From: Leptospira kanakyensis
GTDB taxonomy: Bacteria; Spirochaetota; Leptospiria; Leptospirales; Leptospiraceae
Reading direction: 5' to 3'
NCBI RefSeq assembly: GCF_004769235.1
Contig: NZ_RQFG01000022.1
Location: 1-60,161 of the forward strand
Length of the DNA stretch: 60,161 bases
A program made the translations under genes and the position numbers. This document shows positions 34,101 through 44,100 of this stretch, piece after piece (position 1 is the first letter of the stretch; each line of letters starts with the position of its first letter). Under the pieces are notes generated by a model. That model worked only from the letters and a program-made list of their open reading frames with translations, was not told where the DNA came from and made no database searches.

Positions 34101-34528
34101 GTATCTATGAAGAAAGTTTAGGACTGCGGCTACCACTTCTCCTGCGATGGTTTGGGAAAAAAGGAGATGATTTGATCCAAAAACATTGGAAAGAAACAAA
34201 ACCAAATTCAGAAACACGTACAATGTTTGATTTGGCAGCCAGACGAAAATTAGAAAATCAAATTCCAACAATGCCAAAGATAGAAGAACCGGGCATTTTA
34301 CTCACCTTTTATCCGGAACACAGAGAATATAGTTGGCATACATGGATTCATATGACTCCCGATGTAGTTAGGTTCGGAACCAATGAGTTTCATTTACATT
34401 CTGTATTACCTGATTCCAAAACAGAATCGAGTATCACTTCCGCAGGAGAACATTTGGAAATGATCTGGAAAATGGCATTTACTTTAGGTTATACGGTTTC
34501 TAAGAAAAAACCTAAAACAAAGAAGTAA
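31154..34528 (+). CDS. Giant protein with SUKH-like N-terminus and HEAT-like repeats
   Basis: A 1124-residue cytoplasmic protein. Residues about 120-210 resemble a SUKH (SMI1/KNR4) domain: YSGLMFLFNGSYAFASDGGG then DTCWINLLP, ENLPYYSISHFIADNW. An acidic linker follows (DDEEDEEFEEI, about 216-226). From about 250 to 1030 it is almost all helical, with helix pairs suggestive of HEAT repeats, and a small strand-rich domain closes it (HTWIHMTPDVVRFGTNEFHLH). SUKH domains are common immunity proteins in polymorphic-toxin loci, and Rhs-type debris lies 1.5 kb away. Function is inferred only; domain calls were made by eye. Confidence 0.55.
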   Translation: MKQNTKLNLQKADFYSGNLKEIIMDRMLVFQSQRDTFQKAVEKTKNKLDQSFLKDFESMYGFKPGQEILEWENLKKAYKSIMYEVADVWNMIDHHSAEEEEMEENEEGGFEYAISSTERLIKIKDPEEVLSWLVGTYSGLMFLFNGSYAFASDGGGDTCWINLLPNEKESIEVNHYNHEIGVLENLPYYSISHFIADNWTNETNESYDDEEDEEFEEINSDKKEKEPILVSKIKDSLIRSFEKEATKIYENKPIYHNSLDMFERSAWLLGHSYGDPAYAFTEKLADAPSYTTWEEEKPEIKKYPNLAAYWIIHHFYLKNDDACRETIKLATKSKGKIIPTLSKHILGYLDGNLKTLFNVPSEKVEKIRTQTFGNADPKQIEPKNVQLYNDSLGLSNLKTISKKELESRMKTDSDLFQLIEDYPDDVTTHDTILKEISKKDPNLKRVIEDYFRERMDSAYNTWPYNPEKLEKRLSTVINAAFRQGLKYDADNKKAFCGITKTIGMLDDDKAMISLREAVHKLKQDDPRMEYVVEALINSDHKESRSVLADAAWRTFETLDNVKEINQKVQKEGPTLNNMFTAYTHLNEALQERILTLDEVSVELIKKLFTYRDHFKYFGMSVGNAFAVCAHLGLNEHIGIIEDYLKKSFQIKGKDKGSYLELRLIINISEAAIAWAKMEPEKAKPELSKFFTEADKSNDPGIAIDLKACYVAGLLFLEPDNKEYLNFAERILGNKGDQIRVYGIIRCIKKKKIVKLKDYLWYHIYADPNPMVDYSWSYIEVEARSAWETLTGTEAPKFDDSDEYASALSKKKTLLPEAILHPEKYSIQHVFEKIQESKYKHEDVVRYGGPWLVESLRYSLDEYKYSGSYDRWEAIKALFIQGRGVYPYFIEIFNLPYVAPSWKAYLLQFMRVMEPESIKWNQIFKMDSNTIKTQLENPSPEWYVWQDLLAARLFLLDGESSFEIISQVIKNRLDMTNHESYDSSIYEESLGLRLPLLLRWFGKKGDDLIQKHWKETKPNSETRTMFDLAARRKLENQIPTMPKIEEPGILLTFYPEHREYSWHTWIHMTPDVVRFGTNEFHLHSVLPDSKTESSITSAGEHLEMIWKMAFTLGYTVSKKKPKTKK

Positions 34529-34540
34529 TAACGAAAAAAG

Positions 34541-34576
34541 TCCCCATCAGCTTTTATATTAAGTTTTGGGGATTTT
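34541..34576. terminator. Possible bidirectional terminator
   Basis: TCCCCA and TGGGGA pair across a 22-nt AT-rich loop between convergent genes, with an A-run on one side (34534-34539) and ATTTTAT on the other. The stem is short, so this is tentative. Confidence 0.45.
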
Positions 34577-34583
34577 ATAACCT

Positions 34584-35669
34584 TTACCCTTTCCCAACGG
34601 ACTTTGCATATTCACTAGGGGAAACTTTTTTGAATGCCTTAAATGCTAAATTAAAATTGGCTTTGGAGTTAAAACCTACTTGGTAAGCCAGTGATAACAA
34701 ATTGGCCTTTGGATTTCCTTCAATCAATTGACAAACCTCTGCAATACGATATTCGTTCACCAATCGATTAAAATTCATACCAAGGTAAGCATTGATATAT
34801 TCACTTAGTTGGTAATCTTTGATTCCTAGTTTTTCAGCAAGGTTAGCTAAATTCAAATCTTCTTCGCGATACACAAAATCTACAGTGAGTAGAGTATCCA
34901 AGTCATGTTTCAATTTTTCCAAATTTAAATTTAGAATTCGAGAAGTTCGATAGGACTGACGAAGTTCTGGCAATAGATCCTTAAACAACTGATGGTTGAT
35001 TTCCGTTCCAATAAAAGCCACAACTGCCATCAGTGTAGCAAGTCCCGCTGTAAAATAAATTCCTGTATGCCAACGAAGAAACGTACTCAGAAAGATGAAA
35101 CTGGCAAAAGTAATATTACCTTTCAGAATCATTCCCAAAACTTGTACTCCTAGTTTTGCTTCCTTATTGGGATTCCGATAAAGAATCATTCTATATTGGT
35201 AAATCATCCAAACAAAAGTACCCACCCAGTAAACACATCCGATCGCAGAAATCATTTCTGGAATAGAAAAGGGAGCTCCCGCAAAACTTTTGTTCATCGA
35301 TTGTACGAGAAGATGAGGAGTCGTCCATTGCATGAGAAGAAGTAGAAGCACTACGATAAAAGTTGGATACAATCGTTTCAATCCACCAAAAGGAATGGGT
35401 TCTGAACTGAGAAATTGTTCGATCGTGTACTGCATACTCCCAGGGATCAAAAAAATAATAGGAACGTAACCATGATTCAAAATGGCTGTTTCGAATTCAT
35501 AACCAACATACAAACGATAAGCGTAAATGATCAGAATCCCACCAGAGAAAGCAGCAATCATGGCAAAGGGAAATCCTTTAGAATCCTTCTCTTTCACTAG
35601 GATACCGATTCCTAAAATGAAATGATACCAGGCCCCAAACTGGAGCCATGAACCAAAAAACTCGAACAT
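34584..35669 (-). CDS. Membrane-bound AraC family regulator
   Basis: A 361-residue protein from the ATG at 35669; the frame extends to a TTG at 35705 but no Shine-Dalgarno supports it. Residues about 5-230 contain seven or eight membrane helices, and the AraC domain is C-terminal (about 255-360) with LANLAEKLGIKDYQLSEYIN and VGFNSKANFNLAFKAFKKVSPSEY. Such proteins sense at the membrane and bind DNA in place. It is divergent from the CocE-like lipoprotein hydrolase at 35839 and probably controls it. Confidence 0.85.
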   Translation of the reverse strand: MFEFFGSWLQFGAWYHFILGIGILVKEKDSKGFPFAMIAAFSGGILIIYAYRLYVGYEFETAILNHGYVPIIFLIPGSMQYTIEQFLSSEPIPFGGLKRLYPTFIVVLLLLLMQWTTPHLLVQSMNKSFAGAPFSIPEMISAIGCVYWVGTFVWMIYQYRMILYRNPNKEAKLGVQVLGMILKGNITFASFIFLSTFLRWHTGIYFTAGLATLMAVVAFIGTEINHQLFKDLLPELRQSYRTSRILNLNLEKLKHDLDTLLTVDFVYREEDLNLANLAEKLGIKDYQLSEYINAYLGMNFNRLVNEYRIAEVCQLIEGNPKANLLSLAYQVGFNSKANFNLAFKAFKKVSPSEYAKSVGKG

Positions 35670-35786
35670 GTTGCAAAATTCGGACAAAATGCACGCATCC
35701 GTCAACCCTTTGGAGGCTTTCCGTACAAAGAATTAGTACAAAATCATGATATTAGACCTAAAAAATCGTCCAAAATCGCCATCTTA

Positions 35787-35801
35787 GACGCCAATTAGGC
35801 G
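35787..35801. promoter_or_regulatory. Inverted repeat in the araC-hydrolase gap
   Basis: ACGCC-AATTA-GGCGT lies 37 bp before the hydrolase ATG. Near direct repeats AAAATCGTCC and AAAATCGCCA (35761-35780) stand just upstream, the arrangement expected of an AraC-type activator site. The binding protein is inferred to be the divergent AraC regulator. Confidence 0.4.
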
Positions 35802-35838
35802 TATTCATGGTAAATTTGAGTCAATTCAGAGGCGAATT

Positions 35839-37560
35839 ATGAAAAAGCAAAAAATCTATCGTCTGCTTTTGCCACTTGGGGTCTTCCTTCTTGTGGCTTG
35901 CGGGCAAAATGGAAACCAAAACAAAGAAGGTAACGCAGCCGTACTCGGTGTGTTAAACGGAACAAACTTCAGTGACTCAGCAACACCGGAAGCCCTCCAG
36001 TTAAGTAATGCGGCAAATACAAGAGATATCAAATCTGCATTTGCAAAAGAAAATGATGGAAGTTTCACATTTAACGACAACATCTCCTACCTCAGTAATG
36101 ATGGTGTCAAAATTACAGGGAACCTCTTCATTCCAAAATCAGGAACAGGCCCCTTCCCTGCTGTAATCTTTGTAAACAGTTGGGCACTCAATGAGTATGA
36201 ATACATTGTACCGGCAGCTAAACTTGCAAAAAAAGGATATGTAGTATTCAGTTACAACACAAGAGGTTTCGGAACATCTGGTGGACTGATTAACGTTGCA
36301 GGACCAAAAGATATGGAAGACCTTTCCAAAGGAATTGACTTCTTACTCGCAAATGCTCCTGTAAATCCGGCAAACATTGGTATTGCGGGAATTTCTTATG
36401 GTGCCGGTATCTCTCTTCTTGGGCTTAGCAAAGAACCTAGAATCAAAACAGCTGTTGCGATGAGTGGTTGGGGAAGTTTGCCAGATTCACTTTATGGAAA
36501 CCAAACACCAAGACTTGTCTGGGGATTACTACTTGTCACTGCAGGTTATATCACAGGAAGAATGGATCCAGTCATTGCTGAAAACTTTGGGAAACTTCTT
36601 GATACAAGAGATGTAGCAACTGTTTTGGGATGGGCGAGCGAAAGATCACCTAACAGTGCGGTAAATGCATTAAATGCGGCAGGAAAACCGGTCTACATTT
36701 CTAATAACTCACAAGACAATCTTTTCCAACCAAACCAAATCCTTCCTTACTTTGAACAACTCACAGTACCTAAAAAATTAGATTTGAATAATGGAATTCA
36801 TGCCACTGCTGAAGTAGGCGGAATTCTTGGTCTTGATAATTATGTTTGGACCAATGCTTATGACTGGTTTGATTATTGGTTGAAGGGAGTTCAAAATGGA
36901 ATCATGACTAAACCGAAAGTTTCCATTCAAAAACGGTTTTCTTCATCCAGAGTTACCTACTATGCTTGGCCCAATCCAAATAAAGTTGAACGAACTTACC
37001 ATTTGAGACCTATGGGAATTCTTAGCCCTGGTAAAATCACAACCACTGCGAATACAACAAACGGCAACGATACCATTCTTTCTGGTGGAACCAGTGCTAC
37101 AACCGGTGTCCCTCTTCTTTCAGAAATTTTGGACGGAGCAGTATCTGTTCCTGTAACAACCAATGTCAATTTGATTGATCGCACCAATGCAATGGTTTAT
37201 ATTTCTGACCCATTGACAAGTGTCCTCAAAATACGCGGGCGTACTTTTTACAAAGGACGAATCAATAGTTCAGACACAGCACCTCATGTTGTGGTCTATC
37301 TATATGAAGTTGACTTTTGGGGAACGGGCAAACTGATCTCTCATGGAACAGCAACCTTATTTGGTGTAAAAGGAAAAGATACAGATTTGAATGTTGATTT
37401 ACAAGCAGTAGCTCATGACTTTCCAGTAGGAAGTCGCCTTGCACTTGCGATTGACAACATTGATCCAATGTATGCAGTCCCAAAACCTGTTTCTTTATAC
37501 ACAACGACGTTTAAACACAGTACCTCTACAGCATCCACTCTTCGTTTTGAAAGTGAATGA
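35839..37560 (+). CDS. CocE/NonD-type hydrolase lipoprotein
   Basis: A 573-residue protein. The signal peptide LLLPLGVFLLVAC ends in a lipobox at Cys21. The alpha/beta hydrolase (about 80-360) has SWALNEYEYIVPAAKLAKKG, YNTRGFGTSGG, the nucleophile Ser in GIAGISYGAGISL, and a probable Asp/His pair in NNSQDNLF and NNGIHATAE. A C-terminal beta domain (about 450-570) resembles the X-Pro dipeptidyl-peptidase C-terminal domain. It probably acts as an esterase or peptidase at the cell surface or periplasm. It is monocistronic, with a strong terminator downstream. Confidence 0.85.
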   Translation: MKKQKIYRLLLPLGVFLLVACGQNGNQNKEGNAAVLGVLNGTNFSDSATPEALQLSNAANTRDIKSAFAKENDGSFTFNDNISYLSNDGVKITGNLFIPKSGTGPFPAVIFVNSWALNEYEYIVPAAKLAKKGYVVFSYNTRGFGTSGGLINVAGPKDMEDLSKGIDFLLANAPVNPANIGIAGISYGAGISLLGLSKEPRIKTAVAMSGWGSLPDSLYGNQTPRLVWGLLLVTAGYITGRMDPVIAENFGKLLDTRDVATVLGWASERSPNSAVNALNAAGKPVYISNNSQDNLFQPNQILPYFEQLTVPKKLDLNNGIHATAEVGGILGLDNYVWTNAYDWFDYWLKGVQNGIMTKPKVSIQKRFSSSRVTYYAWPNPNKVERTYHLRPMGILSPGKITTTANTTNGNDTILSGGTSATTGVPLLSEILDGAVSVPVTTNVNLIDRTNAMVYISDPLTSVLKIRGRTFYKGRINSSDTAPHVVVYLYEVDFWGTGKLISHGTATLFGVKGKDTDLNVDLQAVAHDFPVGSRLALAIDNIDPMYAVPKPVSLYTTTFKHSTSTASTLRFESE

Positions 37561-37623
37561 TCGAAGTACATACGTAGACTTGAATTGTCACCATATTCAC
37601 CTATAAATCGTTAGATAACTTAT

Positions 37624-37652
37624 GGGGAGAGGATTTCCTCTCCCTTTTTTCT
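37624..37652 (+). terminator. Strong Rho-independent terminator
   Basis: GGGAGAGG and CCTCTCCC form a perfect 8-bp stem with an ATTT loop, followed by six T. It ends the hydrolase transcript, about 65 nt after its stop codon. Confidence 0.9.
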
Positions 37653-37672
37653 AAAAAATATATAAATTCTAA

Positions 37673-37740
37673 CGCCCCGGATAGTAGCGGAAATCCTTTC
37701 GCCAAAGCGAAAGATTGCAGCGGATAGCCGGAAATGGCGC
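37673..37740 (+). repeat. Dispersed hairpin repeat, copy C
   Basis: The core AGCGGAAATCCTTTCGC, loop CAAA, GCGAAAGATTGCAGCGG matches copies A and B. GCGCC follows at the end and GCCCC precedes, giving a longer outer stem. It lies between the terminator and the recC leader in a gene-free stretch (37561-37838). Confidence 0.75.
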
Positions 37741-37838
37741 CCCACTCTTTTCATTTTCCTAAATTTAAACTTGATTAAGAATAGACTTTGGTGGTTCCGA
37801 GTCAAGAATCAGTATGATTTACGAAAAAGGGAAACCCG

Positions 37839-40800
37839 TTGCCAATACATTATTATGCTGGCCTCCATTTGTTGGATATCACCACAGAACTTGGGAAACA
37901 AATTAAGGAAGACCAGAAAAAAAATCCACTAAAACGACCGCTAGTTGTTGTTCCCAATCAAAATTTAATTCCATGGTTACGACTAAATCTTCCAAAAGTC
38001 AATTCAGCGCAGATTTCTCTTAATATTGAGTTTACCTTTTTAGAAAAAGCAATTTTAAAAACCATATTCCAATCTTTGAATATACAACCTTTCGAAGAAG
38101 AAACTGCTCTTTATCAATACGATACTTTAAAAAAAGATTGTTTTGCTCTCCTCTATCAAAAACAAAAAAAAATCTTAAAAGATTTTCCAGAAATTGAAAC
38201 TTATTTAGAAGAAATTCCAAAACTATATTACCTCTCTGATGTCCTAACCAAATATTTTAAAGATTATGAATTGAATCGAGAAGAATGGATCAAGGACTGG
38301 TTGGATCTAAACAAAGAAAAAAAATCCATTCCAAATGAATTAAAAAAAGATCCGTATTGGGGATTAGAAAAACAAATATATACTGAAATTTTTAAAGATT
38401 CATCCAAACCAAAAAATCTATTTCGATATTTGGAAGAAGGGAAAAACTTACCGCTGAGTGGCGACTTACACTTGTTTTGTCTTTCGAATTTATCTGGAAC
38501 CTATATTGATTTTTTAAAAGAAACTGCAACCGATGAAAACTCGAAATTTAATGTCCATATTTATCAATTTCACAATGGAAAAATCATAGGAAAACCTTCA
38601 GAAAAAAATAAAAACTACTTATCTAAATTTTCTAAACCACAATCCTACTTAGCCAAAGAATTTGCTAAAGATAAATACAATAAACAAAAATCAAAATTTG
38701 TTAGCGGTGGGATGTTATCGAAGTTAAAAGCGTTTTTATTAGAAGAATCTCCAAAAGAGGAGAACTATCTTGAAGACCAAACAGTCAGGGTTTGGAATGC
38801 TCCTTCTGTATATCGTGAATTAGAATCAATTGCCCATGATATACTTGGGAAAATTAGTCTGAGCAAAGGCAAACTTAGTTTGCTTGATTTTGTTATCCTT
38901 GTTCCTGATATGAATGAATATCGTTCTTCCGCTGAATGGGTGTTTGATGGCGGGATTTATAGTTCTCAAAAAAAAGACAGTTCTCCGAAATTACTGAAAA
39001 TACCATATTCAATCACGGATTTAGTGGCCAAAGACAGTTCAAAACTATATTCGGCATTATCCACCTTGTTCCGTTGTATAACCAACGATCGATTTGAAAA
39101 AGATGACATTCATTTTTTATTCAAAAATCCTCTCATCATAAAAGGATATGAAGAGGATGAATCTTCTTCTCTAAAAGTTTTAGATTTAATTGATTCTTTA
39201 GGTTCAATTTATGAAGAAGGAAACCAATACAACCCGTATACAATTTCCTTCGGTCTCAAACGTGCTGTAGTGTCTATGATTTCAGATTCTGATAGTGCAT
39301 GGGCAGAAACAGAAACTGTGACCAAAGAAATTTCTTCCGACCAAACTGTGATTCACTTTGTAGAAATATGGAATCGGATTAAAAAAGTTCAAAAAACTTT
39401 GAAGGAAAGAATCTTAAAAACTCCAAAAGAGGAACGTTACTCAATTTTAGAATCTCTATTCCAAGAATTGTTTCACTTCGAAGGTGAGTTGGAGAATGAA
39501 CGTAATTTTTTAAATCAATGGTTACGTGCCGTTTCTTCTTGGTGTCATCAAGATTGGAACCAAACAAAAGATTTTTTAGAGATGATATCCTTAATCACCG
39601 AAGAAGTTTTTTCGAACATACCAATGCATCGAGGAAACTACTTAACCGAAGGTGTTACAGTTTCACTTCTACAACCAATGCGCCCTATTCCTTTTTTACA
39701 TGTATATATCGCAGGATTAGGTGAAGGAAAATTTCCTGGTTCCGTGGATAGATCTAGATTCAATTTACGTAGATTCGATTCCAAACCTTGGGATCTCAAC
39801 CGAAGAGAAATCCAAGAATCACTTTTTTGGGAATCAATTCTCTCAGCAGAAGAAAGTATTACCTTTTCCTATGTTGGTAAAAACACATTAGAAGATAAAG
39901 AATTTGAGCCATGTTCCACTCTTTTCGAAGTGATGACCACAATGGGGATCAAAGAAGCAATTGAACTGCCACTAACATCATATAGTCGATTTTATGATTC
40001 AAACCCCATCCCTTCATTTGACTATGTTAGAAACGTTAAAAATCTTAGAGGGTCTAGCCAAAACCTACAAAACCCAAACTTCACAGATCCAAATTCTCTG
40101 GACAGTTTGGAGACAAACCAAAGAACACAAAATGAAATTTCGATCCAACAACTAACAAATGGATTAAAAAACCCAATCTTAAGTTCTTTATCTGAAAACT
40201 TTGGAAAAGTTTGGGAGGAAGAGGAAGAACTCGAAGTAGAACCATTCCAATTAAATCACTTAGAAATTTTTACGATCAAAAAGATTTTTATACCTATCTT
40301 TACTGAATCTTTAGTGACTGAAAAAGAATGGAATTGGGATAGGAAAAGAATTCAAACCCACCTAGAAGAATACACTCGCAAAAAAGAAAAAGAAGCAGAG
40401 TTTCCATACGGAGCCTTTCACATTGTATCTTCCAAAATTTTATTGGATGAGTTAGAAGTGATCACGGAACGATTCCGTTTTCTAAAGGAATCACTTTTCC
40501 ATTCAGACGACCAATTAAAATACTTAAAAGCAGTTTCTATCGGTGACACAGGACTAAGAGATTGCACAAAAATGAATTCTTACCAAATAACAGACGTTCA
40601 CTCGATCATTGGAGAATGGGAAAATCTGATCGAAAAAGATGGGATCTTTTACTGGTTTCTTTCGGGGAGTTTATACGACAAACCGAAACAACCAAATGAA
40701 CATCTCAAAGATTATTTAGGCAAAATGGCAAATGTTTTTCTAAGTGCTTGTTTGTTTCGAACTTTGGATAAAAAACTTGTGATCCTTCCTGTTAATTCGC

Positions 40801-41150
40801 GAGATTTTAAAAATGAAAGTATTTTGGATTTTTCAAATCTTCCGACATCAGATTGTAAATCTTATCTCAATTCAGTTTACCAGTTGGTTACGGATACAAC
40901 TCCCAAGTACATTCCTAATGCAGGTCTGAATCTATTCTTTTCGAAACATCCATTAGAAGAATTAGAAAAAAACCCTGATACGATTGATCCTTTATGGAAA
41001 GAGTTTCTTCTGGAAGAATCAGAAACCGTTTTACATTTTGAAAATAAACTAATGAAACTTTCTCCGTATACAAAAACGTTATTGGATGAATTCTCACTCC
41101 GTTCTGTATGGACAATTTTTTTACCTCTTCTTAAGAAAGGATTCCAATAA
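37839..41150 (+). CDS. recC: Exodeoxyribonuclease V subunit gamma (RecC)
   Basis: A 1103-residue protein, close to the 1122 of E. coli RecC. It begins at a TTG preceded by AAAGGGA; no ATG is available in frame. The start PIHYYAGLHLLDITTELGKQ and LVVVPNQNLIPWLRL are typical. The central region has LSLLDFVILVPDMNEYRSS, LLQPMRPIPFLHVYIAGLGE and PGSVDRSRFNLRRFDSKPWD. No Fe-S cysteine cluster is seen, which separates it from AddB. RecC holds Chi recognition in the RecBCD end-resection enzyme. It is first in recC-recB-recD, in the usual spirochaete order. Confidence 0.93.
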   Translation: MPIHYYAGLHLLDITTELGKQIKEDQKKNPLKRPLVVVPNQNLIPWLRLNLPKVNSAQISLNIEFTFLEKAILKTIFQSLNIQPFEEETALYQYDTLKKDCFALLYQKQKKILKDFPEIETYLEEIPKLYYLSDVLTKYFKDYELNREEWIKDWLDLNKEKKSIPNELKKDPYWGLEKQIYTEIFKDSSKPKNLFRYLEEGKNLPLSGDLHLFCLSNLSGTYIDFLKETATDENSKFNVHIYQFHNGKIIGKPSEKNKNYLSKFSKPQSYLAKEFAKDKYNKQKSKFVSGGMLSKLKAFLLEESPKEENYLEDQTVRVWNAPSVYRELESIAHDILGKISLSKGKLSLLDFVILVPDMNEYRSSAEWVFDGGIYSSQKKDSSPKLLKIPYSITDLVAKDSSKLYSALSTLFRCITNDRFEKDDIHFLFKNPLIIKGYEEDESSSLKVLDLIDSLGSIYEEGNQYNPYTISFGLKRAVVSMISDSDSAWAETETVTKEISSDQTVIHFVEIWNRIKKVQKTLKERILKTPKEERYSILESLFQELFHFEGELENERNFLNQWLRAVSSWCHQDWNQTKDFLEMISLITEEVFSNIPMHRGNYLTEGVTVSLLQPMRPIPFLHVYIAGLGEGKFPGSVDRSRFNLRRFDSKPWDLNRREIQESLFWESILSAEESITFSYVGKNTLEDKEFEPCSTLFEVMTTMGIKEAIELPLTSYSRFYDSNPIPSFDYVRNVKNLRGSSQNLQNPNFTDPNSLDSLETNQRTQNEISIQQLTNGLKNPILSSLSENFGKVWEEEEELEVEPFQLNHLEIFTIKKIFIPIFTESLVTEKEWNWDRKRIQTHLEEYTRKKEKEAEFPYGAFHIVSSKILLDELEVITERFRFLKESLFHSDDQLKYLKAVSIGDTGLRDCTKMNSYQITDVHSIIGEWENLIEKDGIFYWFLSGSLYDKPKQPNEHLKDYLGKMANVFLSACLFRTLDKKLVILPVNSRDFKNESILDFSNLPTSDCKSYLNSVYQLVTDTTPKYIPNAGLNLFFSKHPLEELEKNPDTIDPLWKEFLLEESETVLHFENKLMKLSPYTKTLLDEFSLRSVWTIFLPLLKKGFQ

Positions 41151-44100
41151 ATGGATCATCCATTAGCACAAAAATCCAAGTTTATTGAAGCCTCTGCAGG
41201 AACAGGAAAAACCCACCTTATCATGCAAATGTTAGGTGAGATTATGGAGTTTGATGTAAAAAACAACGTATCTGAAAATCGAATTCTTAACACACTCATC
41301 CTTACTTTTACGGAAAAAGCTGCCGGTGAATTAAAAGCAAGGCTCAAAACAAAAATTCTAGAACTAATCAATTCTGGAGAGAATCCAGCTTTTTATCGAT
41401 ACCTAAGGGACTTGGATCAAGTTTCCATTTCGACCATACATGGTTTTTGTAATATGGTTTTAAAAGAGTACCCGATTGAAACTGGGAACAATCCAAACTT
41501 TCGACTAACAAACACCGATGAAATTGTTAACAATAGTTTTTATCAATTAAAAAGAAACCATTGGGGTGGGAAAGAAAAATCGGAACTTGCCAATATTCTC
41601 ATCGAATCACAAACCTTAGAAAATGAATCTTCGATTACCTTTGCCGTATCAAAACTTCTATCAAATACCAAAAACTATTATTTCCCGAAAAGTTTGACTT
41701 TGGAAGAAAGGTTTGTTTCTCCAAATATAGAAATCATTTTATTAAATTTAAAACAACTGATTCTATCACTACAAGGATCGGTCGGCGATTCCATCTTAAA
41801 CCAAGGAGATAAAAGAACCTTAAACAAATGGATGGAAAATTGGAGTTCATTCAATTCATTTGTTTCGGCGATTGAATCAAAAGATTTAAAAACTCTCAAA
41901 TCCGAATTACTAAGAATTAGTAGTTTGCAAAGGACTTCAGAAGGTGTAGTTTACCAAGGATTCGCTTATTTTTTGTTAATTGGGAAGAATATTGTTAAAA
42001 ATTTAACCAAAGAAGCAGAAGTTGTTCAATCAAAGATTTCAAACCTAATCGCCTTACTTGAAGAAACCTTTCCCATTGGCGAAATGGATTTGGACGAAAA
42101 GTGGTTCTTACAAGAAACCGTTTTTCAATTAGTCGAAGATTCAAAATTGCAATTAAAAACAAATGATGCGCTTACATACGATCAAATGATTCTAAAAGTG
42201 TATGAATCCGTGGTGACTTCGCCAAACCCATCGCTCATCACTTCATTAAAAGAACGTTACCAAGTATGTATTTTAGATGAGTTTCAAGATACAGACAAAA
42301 ACCAATACCAAATTTTTCGTTCTCTTTTTATGGATCCAAAAGACAAAAGTCGCATGTTGTTTTGTATTGGCGATCCCAAACAAAGTATTTATGGATTTAG
42401 AGGAGCAGATATTGGAATTTATTTGGAAGCAGCTGGTGACTTTCAGAATTCTAAAGATAGTCTATCAACTAATTACCGTTCTACTAAAGAAATCATCGAA
42501 GGATTAAACATTCTTTTCTATGATAAAACCAAACCATTGGGCGAAACTAGTTTTTTCCCAATCGAAGAACCAGGTTCGAAAAAAGAAAATTACCAATACC
42601 ATCCTGTAAATCACCCAGACATTACGGAAATTAAATATCGTTATGCGGATCCAAACGAATTTGGAATCCATGTCATCCAATATCCAGATAAGTTTCCTAA
42701 CGTAAGTCGAGTTAGATCCGAATGGGCAGAATCAATTAAAAATGAAATTCTATCCTTCCAACAAAAAAAACAATCCTTATCTTTTTTTAAAAAAAACAGC
42801 CCTACTCCTGAAGGAGTAAAACTAAAAGACATCGCTATTCTATGTGGTAATAAAAATGAAACAGAACTTGTAGAAAAGGTTCTATCGAAAGCAGGAATTC
42901 CTTGTTCCATATACAAACAAAGGGGAATTTTCCAATCAGAAGAAGCCGACCAAATTGAAAACCTTCTAGAATGTTTGATAGATTCAAACAGCTCTCGTTC
43001 TTATAAAAGAATCCTTTTTTCTGAATTATTCGGTGTGAGATCAGAAAATTTATCAAAATACAATGAACATTCTATCGATTCGTATGAAAAATCTTTAATC
43101 GATATTTGGCTGAAACTAATACGAGACAATCGATATGCCGCATTCTTTCGATCTGTAATGGATGAAACCAAGGTTCTTTGGAGTCATGAAATGAAAGATT
43201 TGGAATGGGAAAGGAAAAGAACCAATTATAGGCAGATTTTCCAAAGATTACTTGAGTTCCAAATTAAATCCGATGCGAACCTTAGTGAATTGTTGGATGA
43301 ATTACGTGAACTCAAAAAGAAAAAAACCTCACCTGAAGAAGAACCTCTTTTTGATCGCGAAACAGAAGATGATGCCGTTCAGATTCTGACTATCCATGCT
43401 TCCAAAGGGTTAGAATGGCCTATTGTCTTTTTATATTATTTTGGAACTAGACCTCAAAGTTTAAACAATTATGAATATCCAATACAAATTGAAGAGAACC
43501 ATAAAACAGAAAGAAGGTGGATCATAAACCTTTGGGATTCGAAAGCCGGTAAACAATTGGAGTTTCAACATTTTTTAAATGAACAAAAACGCCTTCTATA
43601 TGTTGCCCTCACCAGACCAAACCTAAGATTGTACATACCGAAACTATCCTGGGGAACAGACTTCACAAAAAAAACTGGATATGGAAACATCTTATACAAA
43701 GAACTGGAACGAATTCAGGAATCCAACTTAAACCATAGAACAGAAGGGAACTATTTTTTATTTCGCAATCAACCAAAATCCAACGAATTTGAACCATCGA
43801 ATAACAAAAACCAAACATCACAAGTTGAGGCGAAGAACCTGAATCCTATATTCCTTCCCATAGAAATCAAATCAGGAAGGATACTCTTACAACATAGTTA
43901 TACAAGTTTACAAACTTCGCAAAATACTCTAAACAAAACAAACGAAGAGAATTCAAAAGAAATTGAAGAACCTTTAGAACCTGAACCAACCAAAACAAAA
44001 ACTGATCTACCATCCAGCTCTAAAGTAGGGAATTTTCTCCATCGCATACTAGAGTTATGCGATTTTTCTATTTTTGAACTCCCAATTAAATCCATACTCG

